Assembly (NCBI GenBank): GCA_905182995.1
Contig: CAJJDP010000094.1
Coordinates: forward strand, 1 to 64,000
DNA: 64,000 bases
Direction of reading: 5' to 3'
Source: Paramecium octaurelia
Taxonomy: Eukaryota; Ciliophora; Oligohymenophorea; Peniculida; Parameciidae
Positions 42,259-54,943 of this stretch are shown piece by piece. The notes beneath the pieces were generated by a model. The model had not been told where the DNA came from and did no database searches. It saw nothing but the letters and a program-made list of their open reading frames with translations. The first letter of the stretch is position 1. Every line of letters starts with the position of its first letter. A program made the position numbers and the translations under genes.

Positions 42259-45200
42259 ATGTTATCTAAAAAGAGTTTGATGTCATTAATGGGATATGTT
42301 CCTGCTTTGGTTGTGTAGTATTTTGCATAGCATGAATAGTATAAAATATTTGATTGTTGAGAATTAAGGAATTACCTGCAAAATAATCATTTTAAAGTGT
42401 TGTAATGTTCACAGATGTCTCAGGATTTACGAATCTGACAGAGAGTCTCTCAAAATTAGGAAACGAAGGGCCAGAGTTAACAGCCTTCGTAATCAATAGA
42501 TATATGGAATTACTGGTGAAGGCAATAAGTTAAAGTGGAGGTGATATTCTAAAGTTCGCTGGAGGTTGATATAATTATACTAATTCTAGATGCCATGATT
42601 GTTGTGTGGCCTCCATCTTACAAAACAGACATCATTTAGGTGCATGAAGAACTCCGTTTGACTTGCAGAATGGCACTTTAAAATGCATTGGATATCCAAA
42701 ATAAATTAAATGATACATGCATATTGCCAGATTTGAAATTGTCAGTCAAAATAGGATTTGGAATTGGGGATATCAACATTATCTATGTAGGAGGAGTCTA
42801 CAATCGATCAGAATATTTGGCAACAGGAGAACCATTGTTGCAAGCATTCTAAAGTGAGCATTGTGCTACCAAAGGAGGAGAAACAATAATATCTAAGGAA
42901 GTCTATGAATTTGTAAAGGATTACTTTACATTTGAAACAATCAATCACGAAAATAAATAGTTTTATCTGGTTAAGAAATTGAATGCCTACAGCAAAGTCA
43001 AATTAAAGGCTGAAGCGACTCTCATCAAAAATTCAATCATTTTGAATCCTAAAATATAACAATAATTGGCAATGTTTGTCCCTGCAGCACTTAAGCCATA
43101 TATGGAAATAGGATTGGAGAGATGGGGCAGTGAATTAAGAAGAGTAACTACAATGTTCATCAATTTGAGTATAGATTTATCAGATGCCAAAACAGATTCA
43201 GGATTACAGAGAATACAAAATGTAATCAAGACTGTTCAGTATTGTGTCTATACATTTGAAGGCTCTTTAAATAAACTATTAATGGATGATAAAGGTTCTA
43301 CTTGTATTGCAGTCTTTGGATTACCACCTGTAAGTCATCAAAATGATCCAGTAAGAGCCATTTAATCAGCATTTCTATTATAGTCAGAATTGAAAAAGAT
43401 CAAATGTAAAGTTTCAATTGGAATTTCCACTGGTATAGCATACTGTGGAGTGGTAGGAACTTCAGGGAGTCGAAGAGAATATTCAGTCTTAGGAGATTGT
43501 GTTAATTTGGCTGCTAGATTGATGTAAATTGCAACTTAACCATTTTCACCCTGTATCTTAATAGATTAGACCAGTGCAAGTGATGCTTAGACTAAGATCT
43601 AATCCATTTTTTGGAGTGAAAGGAAAGTTAAAGGAAAGGAAAAAGGGGTATTGATATACGAACCCTTAGCTTTGTAGGAGGATTTTAAGAAGATAAAAGA
43701 TATCAATACTCATCTTGAATTTAGAATGATGAATACTCAATCTATGGTTAGCTTATCCAACTTTAATTCTTCCTAATCATCAAAATCACTTCAATATCAC
43801 AATAATCTATAATCGGTTATCGTGTTTGACAAATATCATAGTCATTGCAGAGAATATGATGAGGAACTCTAACCCGTTGGCAGAAAATAAGAGATTAATT
43901 AAATAAAGAATTATATTTAAAAATTTTTAGATGAATTCAAAAAAAACAAATATGTTCAAAATAGATTGGTGTTGATTAAAGGTGAATATGGAATTGGTAA
44001 ATCATTTTTAGCGAAAACTGTGCTTAAAAATATCGAATCTTTATAAAATAAAGAAACCCTTTTGGAAATTATGATATCATCATTAAATCCATCCAGTAGA
44101 TCAAAATTGTTGAATTCTATTAAAATTATCCTTAGAAATATTTTTCTTTCTTATGCACAGAGATTAAACAAAGCTGCTAATGTTGAATTAATATAATAAA
44201 TTTACGAATGTGATTCTCATTTTGCAAATATAATTAGTTAAGTTTTGAGTCTTACTGTAAATGATATAAAAGCCAATACAATTAGGGAAGATTTAACTTT
44301 AGCAAAATCAATTAAAAAATTTGTCTATAGACTCTTCAGCTTGTATTTAGAACAAGAATAAGGATAAATCTAAAATGAAATGCAAAATGAGGATTAAATA
44401 TAGGAGTACTATTCTCAAGCACTAATAATAATGATTGATGATATGCAAGACACTGATGATGGATCATTATATCTCTTGAAATCTATTCTCAAAAACTTTA
44501 AGAATATTTTAGTTATTGGTTGTATCCGAAATAAATTTAAGGAGTTTTCCTTCTTTGATAATTCTAATAATTAATCTGATTGCTAATCAGAATTTTTAAC
44601 TAAAATCATTAAAAAGCAAACAAACAATCTGACAATAAATTTGAAAGGACTTAAATAGACTGAGTAGCTGTAAGATTTATTTGAAAAATATTTCAAGATC
44701 AAATCTTTTGTCTGTATGGAAGAAGATTAAAAGAATCAAGAATAAACAATGTTTGCACGCAGGAAAAGAACTTCATCTATAGATGATATTTATGAAATGG
44801 TTGAATTACTAAAAAAAGTCAGAGATCCATTAATGTTTTGGGAGTCTAAGCCTGAATTAGAGGAGATGGATTTCAATTCTGTTTGTATTAATTATTTATA
44901 TGTGATAACATGTGGCCATCCATTAAAAGTGATCTACCTGATGAAACATTTATTGGATAATCATTACATAATTCTCGATGAGTAAAGAAATCTCGGGATG
45001 GCTTCAAAGAAATTCCGCACACTTATTAAACATGAAGAATGGTTAGACATTGATACTCCATTGATGGCTGTTTAAATCAATGGTCCTTATATTGATAAAT
45101 TAACTGCATTACAGTAATTAATATTGAAATAAGCTTGTGTAATTGGAGACATATTTGACATCTAAACATTGAATTATGTGAATCCATTTAAAGATTTTAT

Positions 45201-46381
45201 TAAACAAAAACTCTTAATAAATGAATTGAACTCTCTTTATGAATAAGGTCTATTAGATATAATGAATATGGAGGTGGAAAATATTTATTATAGATTCTCT
45301 TATTCATTTTTTAGAGAGACAATCTATTAAAGAATGACTTATGCACAAAGAAGACAAGCACATAAAAATGTGGCTTTGGCATTATAGAAGATCCCTCAAC
45401 CCTTTGATTATCATAATAACAAAGAGTACACGAGAATGCAATATCATTGGACCTAAGCCTAAAATAGAAATTCAGTAATTGTAGATGAAGGCACTTTGTT
45501 ACCAAAATTGACACTGTTTGAAAAGAAATAATTGATAATAAAAAAGATTAAATAATTATTAGATTAAAATCGAAGAAATGTGCTATTGAAATCTGGATAT
45601 ATCAACAAAAGATCTGAGAAGGGGTTATAATGGAACTGGCGGTTTTGTGTGATATCAAGTGAATGTTTAATGTAAGTAAATTTGTGATAAATTTAGAGTT
45701 TCCCAAGAGGATGATAATCCTGAGCATATTTTAACTATCTACTTGAAACACATTCAACTAATAGAGAGAGAGTTTAACTCCTAGTATTTCACTTTAACTG
45801 TCACTACTTCTCAATGGAGTAGAGGTAACCAAGTATTTGAGAATTATAGAAAAGTTTAATTTGCTCTTGAGACAGAAGATGAATTGAATGAATGGGTTAC
45901 TTATTTAGAATTTGCTAAGGCTTATGCTATTTATATGGATTTTGTATATAATTTTGGAAAAATCTCGTTTCCATTGTCATCAAATGAATATGATTTTCAA
46001 TTAAAAAGTGAATTGTAACATGACAACAGAAGAATTGCAAGATTAGGTTTAATCGATTCTAACATGGGAGCTGAGAAAATTTAGGTGAGACATACAAAAG
46101 CATCTACAAGCAGACCTACTATGTAACGAAAGCATAAACCAAGAAAGTCAAGCTTGTTTGCTGATGGATATAGAGGGAGTACTTCAAGTTCTTAATAGAA
46201 TACTTCATTATGTAATCATATAATTATAGTTTGATTAGAACAGCAGAAAGGGTACGATTAATCGGAATTAGTGTTGAATATTAAGACTTTACTATTAAAC
46301 GCCCAGTTGTAATTATTAGCTCTGATTGTGAATAAGGCTACTAGTTAAAAGCAGATTGTTTTGGGATAAAAACTTTTTTGA
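42259..46381 (+). CDS. ADCY10: Soluble-type (ADCY10-like) adenylyl cyclase with STAND NTPase and PH domain
   Basis: 1340 residues after introns of 23, 25, 25 and 27 nt. The N-terminus (YVPALVV) aligns with the start of animal soluble cyclase. The first class III domain has VMFTDVSGFTNLTE and LKFAGDAMIVVW with both metal-binding aspartates. The second has TMFINLSIDL, LLMDDKGSTCIAVFGLP, GIAYCGVVG and VLGDCVNLAARL, closely following the layout of ADCY10. An NTPase region follows with P-loop GEYGIGKS (43981-44004) and ALIIMIDD as Walker B. Instead of the long TPR-like tail of animal enzymes, the C-terminus carries a PH domain (KSGYINKRSEKG, WNWRFCVISS, ETEDELNEWVTYLE). It should make cAMP, possibly controlled by bicarbonate or calcium as in the family. 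Confidence 0.9.
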
Positions 46382-46430
46382 ACTAAATTTATATAATATA
46401 TATATATTCATCAAATTTATAAGGCGGGAA

Positions 46431-48070
46431 ATGGAGGTCAGCAATATATTGAAAATGTTGAATTATGCGGACATTCATTTTAGAAAAGATGGATTTAGTA
46501 GATTTAAAGAGTTGTATGGATCATACATTGACAGATCTCTTCTGGAAAAATTTGTGTATTTTGCAAAAGAACTTGCTTATGAATATCTAGAGAAGGATGA
46601 AGTCGAGAAAATAACTGAAATGATCAAGCAAGGGAAATAATCGAATTCCTTTGATTAAGTTACAATATTAAAAGAGAGAATAAGGAAATCAATAATCATA
46701 TTAGAGTATTTCGAGTTAGATAGATTTACTTTTTAATGCACTCCTAAGGATAAATATAATATGCAATTGAATAGATTGGCACATATCACCTAATTGTTGA
46801 AATAAGATCCTCGTTACGTATTTGGTTACTAAAGCAATGATGAAATTTCAATTAGTTCAATTGGCACTGCAAATGGGTCTACAGATAAAATCTATTACAT
46901 ATTGGGGTATACAATAATAGTATAATAGAATATTGATATAGCTTGGTAATCACTATTATTTGAGTGATGGGGATGACAAAATTAAGATAAACTTATAGAA
47001 TGCTCATAATAAGAGTTTTTTTAAAAATGACAATCCTGAATAAGTGGACATTGGATTAGCAAATTTGGGGAGTGTTTTGATGATGGTAGGAGAGTGGAAT
47101 GATCATCATGGGTATTTCTAGGTCACCAATTTTACTATTCCATTTGTAATTATGTATAACTAATAATAAGTTTAATTTGAAAAAGAATATTAAATCACAA
47201 ATGGAAAATTCAGACTTAAAAGAAATATTGTAATTGGATACTTTTGGAGTTTACAATAAAATCCTTAAGTTTAGTTCTGCACAGGAGTATTAAACGATAG
47301 AGAGATAAAAAAGTTTAAATATATTTTTGAAAGATGACTTTGATAAAATATGGATATTGTCCAATTTTAGTTTTGAAAGCTTATTATCAATCCAATCATT
47401 TGAACATTTGATTAAACAAGCAATAGAGTATAAGTTATCACCTCCTGGTGCAATAGTTTTTTTGGGGTAGTTTTCTAGTCAACAAATCCCGAATCATGAA
47501 TCACTGTATGGGAATGAATTGGTGAAGATTATTAAACAATTTGCTGATTATCTACAGAAAACTTTACTATTTTTCATACCTTCTTACAATGATTTTCCAT
47601 TAGCTTATTCTATGCCAAAAACACCTATTAATTTAACATTGTATATGAAGGAACCAACATAGATGATGCATAGTTTGAGTAATCCTTGTAGGCTATCAAT
47701 AAAAGGGTTCAATATTGTTATTGCAAGGAATGATATTTCGAAGGAAATAAGAAAGAATCATATCCAATCATTTTAGGCTGGACATGAGCATCTATGTGAA
47801 ACAATAATATCCTAATAATATTTGGGAACATTTTAGAGCAACCAGATTTGTTATAAATGGAACTATGATTTCGCTATGCTGCTTGATCCCAGTGTTGATT
47901 TAGTTGTACTATGTGATCTAACTGCTGATTAATTCAAATACCAAACGATAATTAATGAGACCTAAGTCATGAATCCTGGCAATTTTCAAAAATTAGATTT
48001 TGGAATAATAAGTTTCAATAACAAAAAATAAACGATGTGTTGTTAAACTGCTAATTTGAATTAGAAATGA
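46431..48070 (+). CDS. POLE2: DNA polymerase epsilon subunit B
   Basis: 530 residues after two introns (22 and 25 nt). An OB-fold-like part (YYILG...LGNHYYLSDGDDKI) is followed by LDTFGVYNKILKF and the calcineurin-like phosphoesterase fold typical of B subunits: IWILSNFSFESL, FLGQFSS, FFIPSYNDFPLA, NPCRLSIKGFNIVIARNDIS, LLDPSVDLVVLCD and the C-terminal MNPGNFQKLDFGIISFNN. The order and the NPGxF ending match POLE2/Dpb2, which anchors the leading-strand polymerase to CMG helicase. The metal ligands of active phosphoesterases are absent, as usual. The chosen ATG lies 49 bp after the cyclase stop; the N-terminal domain is divergent. Confidence 0.88.
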
Positions 48071-48120
48071 ATTTCTTATTTATATTTCAAAAATCCCTCC
48101 AATATTATTATTTTATATTT

Positions 48121-48871
48121 ATGAAATCGAAACAATACACTCTCATCTCTATTGAAGGCAACATTGGATCTGGCAAAAGCACTCTACTAAGATTAATGTA
48201 ATAGAAATATCCAGATGTAAATTATCTTTATAATTTTTAGTTGAGATTTATCGCAGAACCAGTTAATGAATGGTAAAGCATTAATGGAGATCCAACTTTG
48301 AATTTGTTGGGTTCCTTCTATGAAGAGCCATCAAGATGGGCTTACACTATGCAAGTTTATGCATTCTACAGCAGACTTAAGCATTGGAAGGAGGTTCTAT
48401 CTGATACATTGAATCCTGAAGATAGACATCTCATTCTAAGTGAAAGGAGCATAGAAGCTGACAAAGAGATCTTTGCTGTCAATGGACATAAGAATGGGAT
48501 GATAAACAATCTAGAATTTGCTTTGTATGAAAAATTCTATGATTGGCTCTGTGATGAAGTTTTCGGAAAAAAAATCCAAAAGCAAATGATCATATATTTA
48601 CAAGTAGACCCAGATGTCTGCTATACAAGGATGCAAAAAAGAGCAAGAGATGAAGAAAAAGTATTACCGCCATTTTTATTATTTAAAGAATACCATTTCT
48701 AAAGAGTATCTGACTCAAATCCACAATAGACATGAAGAATGGCTATTAAGGGAAACTCATCAAAACACATCTATACTAGTACTAAATGGAGATAAGGATT
48801 TCGAAAGTGATCTCGTGTAACAAAATAAATTGTTTAACTCTATCGATTAATTTTTACAAGAATTATTTTGA
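48121..48871 (+). CDS. Deoxynucleoside kinase
   Basis: 232 residues after two introns (24 and 28 nt). The P-loop is GNIGSGKSTLL, followed by EPVNEW, the substrate-binding segment RWAYTMQVYAFYSR, the ERS motif in ILSERSIEAD and the lid TRMQKRARDEE. EYLTQIHNRHEEWL matches the C-terminal helix of the dCK/dGK/TK2 family. The enzyme phosphorylates deoxyribonucleosides for salvage of dNTP precursors. Specificity cannot be set from the sequence alone. No targeting peptide is seen. The 24-nt intron is in frame and free of TGA. Confidence 0.93.
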
Positions 48872-48956
48872 ATTTAATTAAGTTATTTATATATATCTAT
48901 ATGATTTATTTCAATTTCAAATACATTGATTCTAAAAAAAATTGGAATATATATAA

Positions 48957-50957
48957 TCATTATTGGCTTATAAATTGTTCTGTTAAACTTTAAGCAAGAT
49001 TTAATCCATTTACAATGTTGATCGAAAAAAATGTTTCATTTTACTCTTTTTTTTTTAATTGTAATTTTGGTAATTCAGTCTTTTATTTTTAAATTTTGCA
49101 TGTGCTTTACTAGTTAGACAATTGTTGTTAGTGTATCAACTACTTCAAGATTTCAGCATCAATTACAGAATCATATGACACTAATTGATGATCATACTTT
49201 TCTGACTTTGTTCGATGTATTATTACAGCATCACGAATTTGAACGCTTTCCCTTGATGTCACATCAAGATTGGCTAATTAAGAAATCTCATCATAAATAT
49301 CAGGATGATAATCTCTAATATACATTTATACCTTATCGAGTATATTTTTTTAGTAATTAATTGTTAATCTTATGTTTTCATCCATCATACTTTCACCATT
49401 GATTATCTATTTGATCTTTTAAAATACTTTATTTATATTTAATAATTGAAATGAGTAATCTGCTTATTCTGATAGAATTTAATTATTATCATCAATTTTT
49501 GATGTTCTTTTTTAGAATTCTTAACTTTATTTGATTGCTTCAATGGAAGCTTTAACAGTTTCGTATTTTTATTCTAAAAGGTTATGCAGTAGGTTGTTTT
49601 CTAGAATATGTTTTTTAAAGATATATCCAAGCACACTTATATCTGTTTTAAAATCAAAACTTTTGGAATTCCAAAGTTCAACTGATTGACTTATTACAAC
49701 TTAGAAAAGAGTTTCTAAGTCTTTTATGTATGTAAATTTTGAATGTCCAGCCATTCTAATATTTGATTGATTTGTTGAAAGATCAATCAAGGATTAGATG
49801 TAATCTTTTAGCAAGAATGATTCGTATTTGAGAGAGGGATTGAGTCTAACCTATTAAAGCCATTAAAGGAAAATAGATCTTAAAAAATGTTTGCATTTTT
49901 GATAGATGCACTGATTCCACATTTTCATCATAATCCATTAGAGTGTAAATGGAGGAAATTCATATGAAGGCAATTGTTCGAGTAACATGATGTCGAACAT
50001 TTTAAGATAAGGGGTAGCAAATTCATCAAGTTGTTGCATCCAAATAAGATACATTTAATAATTATAAAGATAAAAATCTAGGAGGCCAATATTATCAGTT
50101 CCATTGAATGCACACTCAAGAGTCAATGCCACAATTTATAATAGAGATTTAATTGATGAAAATAAAATTATTAAAATATTAAATAATTAAGGCAATCTAA
50201 AAATAATTATTATAAACTGTTACTTTTCATCTACCGAGAATAATTTGATTGTTCTAATCTCCAACATTGAATTGGTCAATTGCTATTTTTAAAGTGATGA
50301 CTTTTTGAAATAAGCTCTCGTCTGATTCATGATTTAGATTTCAGTAATAGTGTGGCATTCTTAACTATCTGATAATTTTTGCATAATCTATCTCTAAAAA
50401 TCTGAGTTCAACCCTTCCTTTGTCACTTCATCCATTAATAGCGGAGGGTAAATGATATGCAATTGATAGGCATTCTGCAAAGCTTGTCTGAAATTTATTT
50501 GCAGATTTAACATTTATTTTCTACAATTTTCATAATGATGAATAAATTACTTATTCTCTATGAAAACTTCTAGCACTTGTGGCCAAGACGCATGTTTGGT
50601 TTGTACTGCCTTCTATGCAATGCCTCTTCTGTCTTCATACTATTTGTACAATAGATTCCCACATGCAATTGAGTAAGGCAGAGACGTATAGAATCTCTCA
50701 TATACAAACCTACTTGTGCAATATAAATTGGTGAGATCATGTATGGTCAGGAATTTACATATTCCATCAATGACTGGGTTGGGCATGCGATTGAAGTAAA
50801 ACTCAACTCCTCCGAACATCGAAGAACTCAAGCTACCGTCAGTTGTAAATCTAATCAAACCTGACTCATTAGTGGGAGCTGTTGAAACTGACCTACCCAT
50901 ACTATTCAAACTCAAATTGCTATTTCTCTTTTTGCCTTATTATTATTTATTTCCCAT
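48957..50957 (-). CDS. F-box protein of unknown target
   Basis: 657 residues; one in-frame, TGA-free 27-nt intron (50197-50223) is inferred. The start MGNKQQ could be N-myristoylated. At residues about 60-110 an F-box-like segment is seen (MPNPVIDGICKFLTIHDLTN then LYCTSRFVYERFY). The remainder is helical without repeats I can name (for example VLGYIFKKHILENNLLHNLL) and ends in a Lys/Gln-rich tail. F-box proteins link substrates to SCF ubiquitin ligases. A downstream in-frame ATG at 50900 is a possible alternative start. The start lies 29 bp from the divergent methyltransferase gene. Confidence 0.75.
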
Positions 50958-50986
50958 ATGACAATATTAATTAATTTAAACTATTG

Positions 50987-52467
50987 ATGATCAGATATGC
51001 TACTCGTTTAGTGCGACAATTCTCTTCTAAAATTGTATAAATTTAATATAAACCCTAGGATGAAATTCTTGAAATTGGTTAAATGTCACAGACAAAGGGA
51101 ACATTAACAATCTGTCCAATCCCAATAGGAAACATCTCAGATTGGAGTTCAAGATAAAACCTAACCTTATTCGGAGTCGACGTAATTGCCTGTTCAGATA
51201 TTAATTCAACTGGATTTTTCATCAAGAACATAAGGAATAAAGATGGAAACATTCATTAAATGATTGTTCCTGAAGATGCCAAGGAATGCGATTTGGATGA
51301 GGAAGACATCCAAATTTAGGATGTAATATTTAAATCAACCAACCAATTGAAAGAGTATATAAGCCATTAGTATTTAGGAAATTGCCAGAATTAAATAAGG
51401 AATTTATAACATCAACAGATTTTAAGTTTTATAAGCAGAAGAAACTAGAAGAAATTAAGGAATAACAAGGGAGAGAATCTTAAAAGTAAAAAGACTTACA
51501 AGAAGACGAGGAAATAAACCCATCTGAATTTGAAGTATATGGTTTGAGTGCACCTTTGATGATGTATTTAAGAAATAAAGTAGCATAAGCTAAGAAATAA
51601 AAAGGAAGAGGCTTAATCATTGGTTGCACTAACTTTAATGATGACAAAAAAATCGATAGATTAATTGCTATGATGAAAATGGGATTGAATGTAGCCTTAG
51701 TGTGTAATAGTGGAACTCCAGCAATATCGGATAATGGATACAAGTTTGTAAATAAGTGTATAGAGAGGAATGTTCAAATTGAAGTATTACCAGGAGCAAG
51801 TGCTATCTCAGTAGCTCTAAGTGCTTGCGGATTTCCTGCTGATAATTTCACTTTCTTAGGAGTCTTTTCAATTTAAGATAACAACAAGGACATCTTATCA
51901 TTGTATAAGAAACAACCATAAACCATAGTGTTGTTTGAATCTCCAAACAGGATTCATCAAACTATATTGAAAATTGAAGAGATTTTTGGGGAAAATCAGT
52001 AAGTTTGGATTGGGTTTGATTTAACAAAGTAGAATGAAAAGAAAATAAGAGGAAAATGTAGAGAGATATATGAATAATTGACTGATCCTTAAATTGTTAC
52101 TCCTGCTTAGTTGAAGGGGGAAATCACGATAATTATCAGTCCTTATACTGTTTAGTTTAATGAGGATTTGAGAGCTTAATAAATCTTGTAGGAGGAGAAA
52201 AAGGCTGTTGGGTTTACAGAATCAAAGAAGGACGGGTAGGAATAGAAATTGATAAAGAAAGTGGAGTATCTGCATTTAGCAAGGGTATTTGGGGATAAAT
52301 TTAAGGATAATGACGATGATCTGAATGAAATTTTGTAGAAGGCGTTGATGATATCTAAATAGAGGGCAAGTTAATTGGTTTAATAGATTAGAGAGCAGTA
52401 AAAAAATGAGGAGAACATCAATAAGATAAGGGAGAGTTTGGGAGTAGAAAATAGATTTCAGAAATGA
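50987..52467 (+). CDS. RsmI-like rRNA 2'-O-methyltransferase (SAM-dependent), probably mitochondrial
   Basis: 485 residues after one 23-nt intron. The first 23 residues are basic and free of acids (MIRYATRLVRQFSSK), a likely mitochondrial presequence. The tetrapyrrole-methylase/RsmI core has GTLTICPIPIGNISDWSSR, GVDVIACSDINSTG, VALVCNSGTPAISDNGY, LPGASAISVALSACGFPADN, FTFLGVF and VLFESPNRIHQTI. In bacteria RsmI methylates C1402 of 16S rRNA on the 2'-oxygen. Here a long charged insertion of about 110 residues separates the first strand pair from the rest, and a Lys/Gln-rich C-terminal extension follows. The role in mitochondrial rRNA is inferred from the presequence and family. Confidence 0.88.
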
Positions 52468-52889
52468 GGATTCACTATTTTTATTGTAAATTAGTATTAT
52501 AAGGATGAAAATATAGTCATTTTATATATGTGATTTTTAAACATTCTTTATTATTCATAAATAGTATGTTTGAGTACCAAATTGAAAAGGAAATATGTCT
52601 TGGAACAATATAAAATAGATGGCTTCAATTCAATTATAAAATTCTTGTCCTCATTTGCTTTTTAATAATGTAAAATTATTATAATTACTCGAACTCTACC
52701 AATCTATATTCATCCATCATCTGTAGATTTATGATTGCTATTAACAAAGATATTACTTGTTTAGATTGGGGAGATTGTAAATGAAATATTTCGAACTTAA
52801 TTATGACGTATATAATTTCTGCTATGCATTTTTATTGGCTGGAAAAAATAAAAAAATCTTATTTTTAGCAATTAAATATATTAACAATA
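52468..52889. other. Intergenic region with one small ORF
   Basis: The region between the RsmI-like gene and the small MGCA protein gene is AT-rich. Its only notable content is a 72-codon TGA-free ORF listed separately. Confidence 0.45.
52566..52784 (+). CDS. Possible small membrane protein (weak ORF)
   Basis: An ATG-initiated frame of 72 sense codons ends at TGA. It includes a hydrophobic stretch (ILVLICFLIM) and several cysteines but no recognisable family, and no intron. A TGA-free run this long can arise by chance in AT-rich DNA, so it may not be a gene. Confidence 0.25.
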
Positions 52890-53144
52890 ATGGGGTGCGC
52901 AGCTTAGAAGGATTTACTTAAAAAAACAGATTTTGATGAGCATGCTTAGAAATTAGATAGTCAGGATCACAAGTTCAAAGGGATGGTCGCTTTTAAAAGT
53001 TTAAAATAAAAGCATATGGCTTATAATATCGGATAGTTGTAAAGTATGGCTTATTTATGATTAACTGTAGAGACTTGCTCTCCAAATCATAAATGTAATT
53101 AAGGATAAGAATTAGAGGAGATCTGAACACAAGTATTTCAACTG
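52890..53144 (+). CDS. Small lipid-modifiable protein starting MGCA
   Basis: 75 residues with one 27-nt intron (53044-53070) that contains an in-frame TGA if retained. The N-terminus MGCAAQKDLLKK carries Gly2 and Cys3, a classic dual myristoylation/palmitoylation signal. The rest is polar and charged. Small proteins of this kind sit on the cytoplasmic face of membranes. No family is recognised. Confidence 0.55.
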
Positions 53145-53561
53145 ATCATAATTATTCATATGAACTTTATTTTAAGATCTTTAATGAGCTTGAGTTTCTA
53201 ATTTTGGTTTTGTTTGAAATAATTTTGTTAACTATGAACATTACTATTTATATTACTTGTATATGCTCAAAAATTTATCATATAATTTATGAGAGTTTAT
53301 AATTAAATAAGATTTCAGAAAAGAGACTTTATTATCTAAACAAAAGTGAATGACCAGTCTGAAAATACAATTTCAAACATGATCAGACTTCTATGAAATT
53401 AAGTTTATAAGATAAAAGAAATTGTAATTGATTAGTACAATGACTCTTAATTAAATTCAAGTTAAAATTAAAATTGAATTGAATGGGAGTTAAACTTAGG
53501 TTTGGAAACCAAATTATAGAAAGATAAAATGATAAAATTATGATATAAATATAATTAAATT
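53145..53561. other. Intergenic region
   Basis: About 415 AT-rich bases before the JMJD6 gene. I see no convincing ORF on either strand and only a short 7-bp inverted repeat near 53356-53389. Confidence 0.4.
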
Positions 53562-54861
53562 ATGGAAACAGCTAAAAAGCTTAAGTTGAAATCATCGAGA
53601 TTCTTCGAAAAAGAAATGAGCTCGAAAGCATAGGAGTTGATAGAAGAAATAAAATTAAAGGATAGAAGTCACTTAAGATTGAGAGAATGGTATAAAAGAA
53701 ATCATTATGAAAAGAGTCTTAAAGATTTGCGAAAATAATATGAAAAGTAATAACTATTTGATTTAGATATTTTACTATAGCCAAAGTAGATGGACGGACA
53801 TTCACCGCAGAACAATTTGCGAATCAATTCGAAATTCCAGACATCCCGTGTATAATAACCAATACAACTGATGATTGGAATGTTGAAAAATATTGGACTT
53901 TTGAGAAATTATATCAACTTTATAAGGAGACCTCCTTCAAAATTGGAGAGGACGACAAAGGAAAAAAGCTAAGATTGCCATTCAAATATTTTCTTGAATA
54001 CTTAGTATATAATAAGGATGATTCTCCTCTTTACTTATTTGAAAGGTATACTAGTCAATAATAATCTGATTAGTTCAGTCGAGGATCTGAAGGAAGGAGG
54101 TGCAGATATGATTGGAAGATACAAATAACATAAATACTTTTAAGAAGATTTCTTTTCTTTGGTGGGAGAGAAGCATCGTCCTCCTTATAGATGGTTTTTG
54201 GTTGGGTAATTCATTATTTAACTTATTAGACCAAAACGATCAGGCACTACAGTACATATAGATCCATTAATGACTAGTGCATGGAATACATCATTATAGG
54301 GACACAAATTATGGGTTCTCTTTCCTCCAGATATACCAAAATCAATAGTAAAAGCCAAAGGACTGGCTGCCAAGAAGGAAATCGATTTTGAAGTGTTAGA
54401 TGAATCCATAGATTACTTCCTTTATGCTTTGCCAAAATTGATTGAGAAAGAAGGAGCTGATAATCTAAAGATTGTAATGTGTGTATAAGGTCCTGGAGAT
54501 ACGATATTTGTTCCTGGGGGTTGGTGGCATGCAGTGTTAAATTTAGACAACTCAGTGGCTCTGACTTAGAATTTCATGTCAATCAATAACTTTGATAAGA
54601 TTTGGAGGTAAAAGGAAATGTGTTACATTTAGATCTGTAAGAAGCGAAAGGCCAAAATTTAGTCAAAGATTGATGGAGACATTTAAAGAGAAGAGGTCCG
54701 ATTTGTATGAAAGAGCACTTAAATTAGATGAGATTGACAAGAACGAATTTAGAGTGCTGAAGGATGCCAATCCATTGAGTTCCGATGATTCATCTGGTAG
54801 TTCATCATCCAGTAGTTCTAGTAGTTCGTCTAGTAGTTCCAGTTCCGATGATGATGATTGA
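53562..54861 (+). CDS. JMJD6: JmjC-domain oxygenase, JMJD6 orthologue
   Basis: 400 residues after introns of 20, 28, 24 and 25 nt. The basic helical N-terminus (REWYKRNHYEKSLKDLRKQY) matches JMJD6. Then come [47 protein letters not shown] (His and Asp of the iron triad), PLMTSAWN, GHKLWVLFPP and FVPGGWWHAVLNLD (distal His). The C-terminus is RSVRSERPKFSQRLMETF and ends in a pure serine tract followed by four aspartates, like the poly-Ser domain of animal JMJD6. The enzyme is a nuclear 2-oxoglutarate- and Fe(II)-dependent lysyl hydroxylase acting on splicing factors. All iron ligands are present. Confidence 0.96.
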
Positions 54862-54943
54862 TTAAATTTATATAATAAAAATTGTATTTTCATAATATTA
54901 ATTGATTTTTTATTATTGTTTAATATAATTTCATATCAAATAT

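Noticed and set aside
46229..46430. Response-regulator-like fragment downstream of the cyclase
   Set aside because: That reading needs a different frame. A 27-nt intron instead joins this region to the cyclase C-terminus and yields a normal stop at 46379-46381.
53356..53389. Inverted repeat AGTCTGA/TCAGACT that might be a hairpin RNA or terminator
   Set aside because: The stem is only 7 bp with a 20-nt loop in AT-rich DNA; no conserved RNA family is recognisable.
54663..54893. Leu/Glu-rich minus-strand ORF
   Set aside because: It is the antisense shadow of the poly-serine end of JMJD6.
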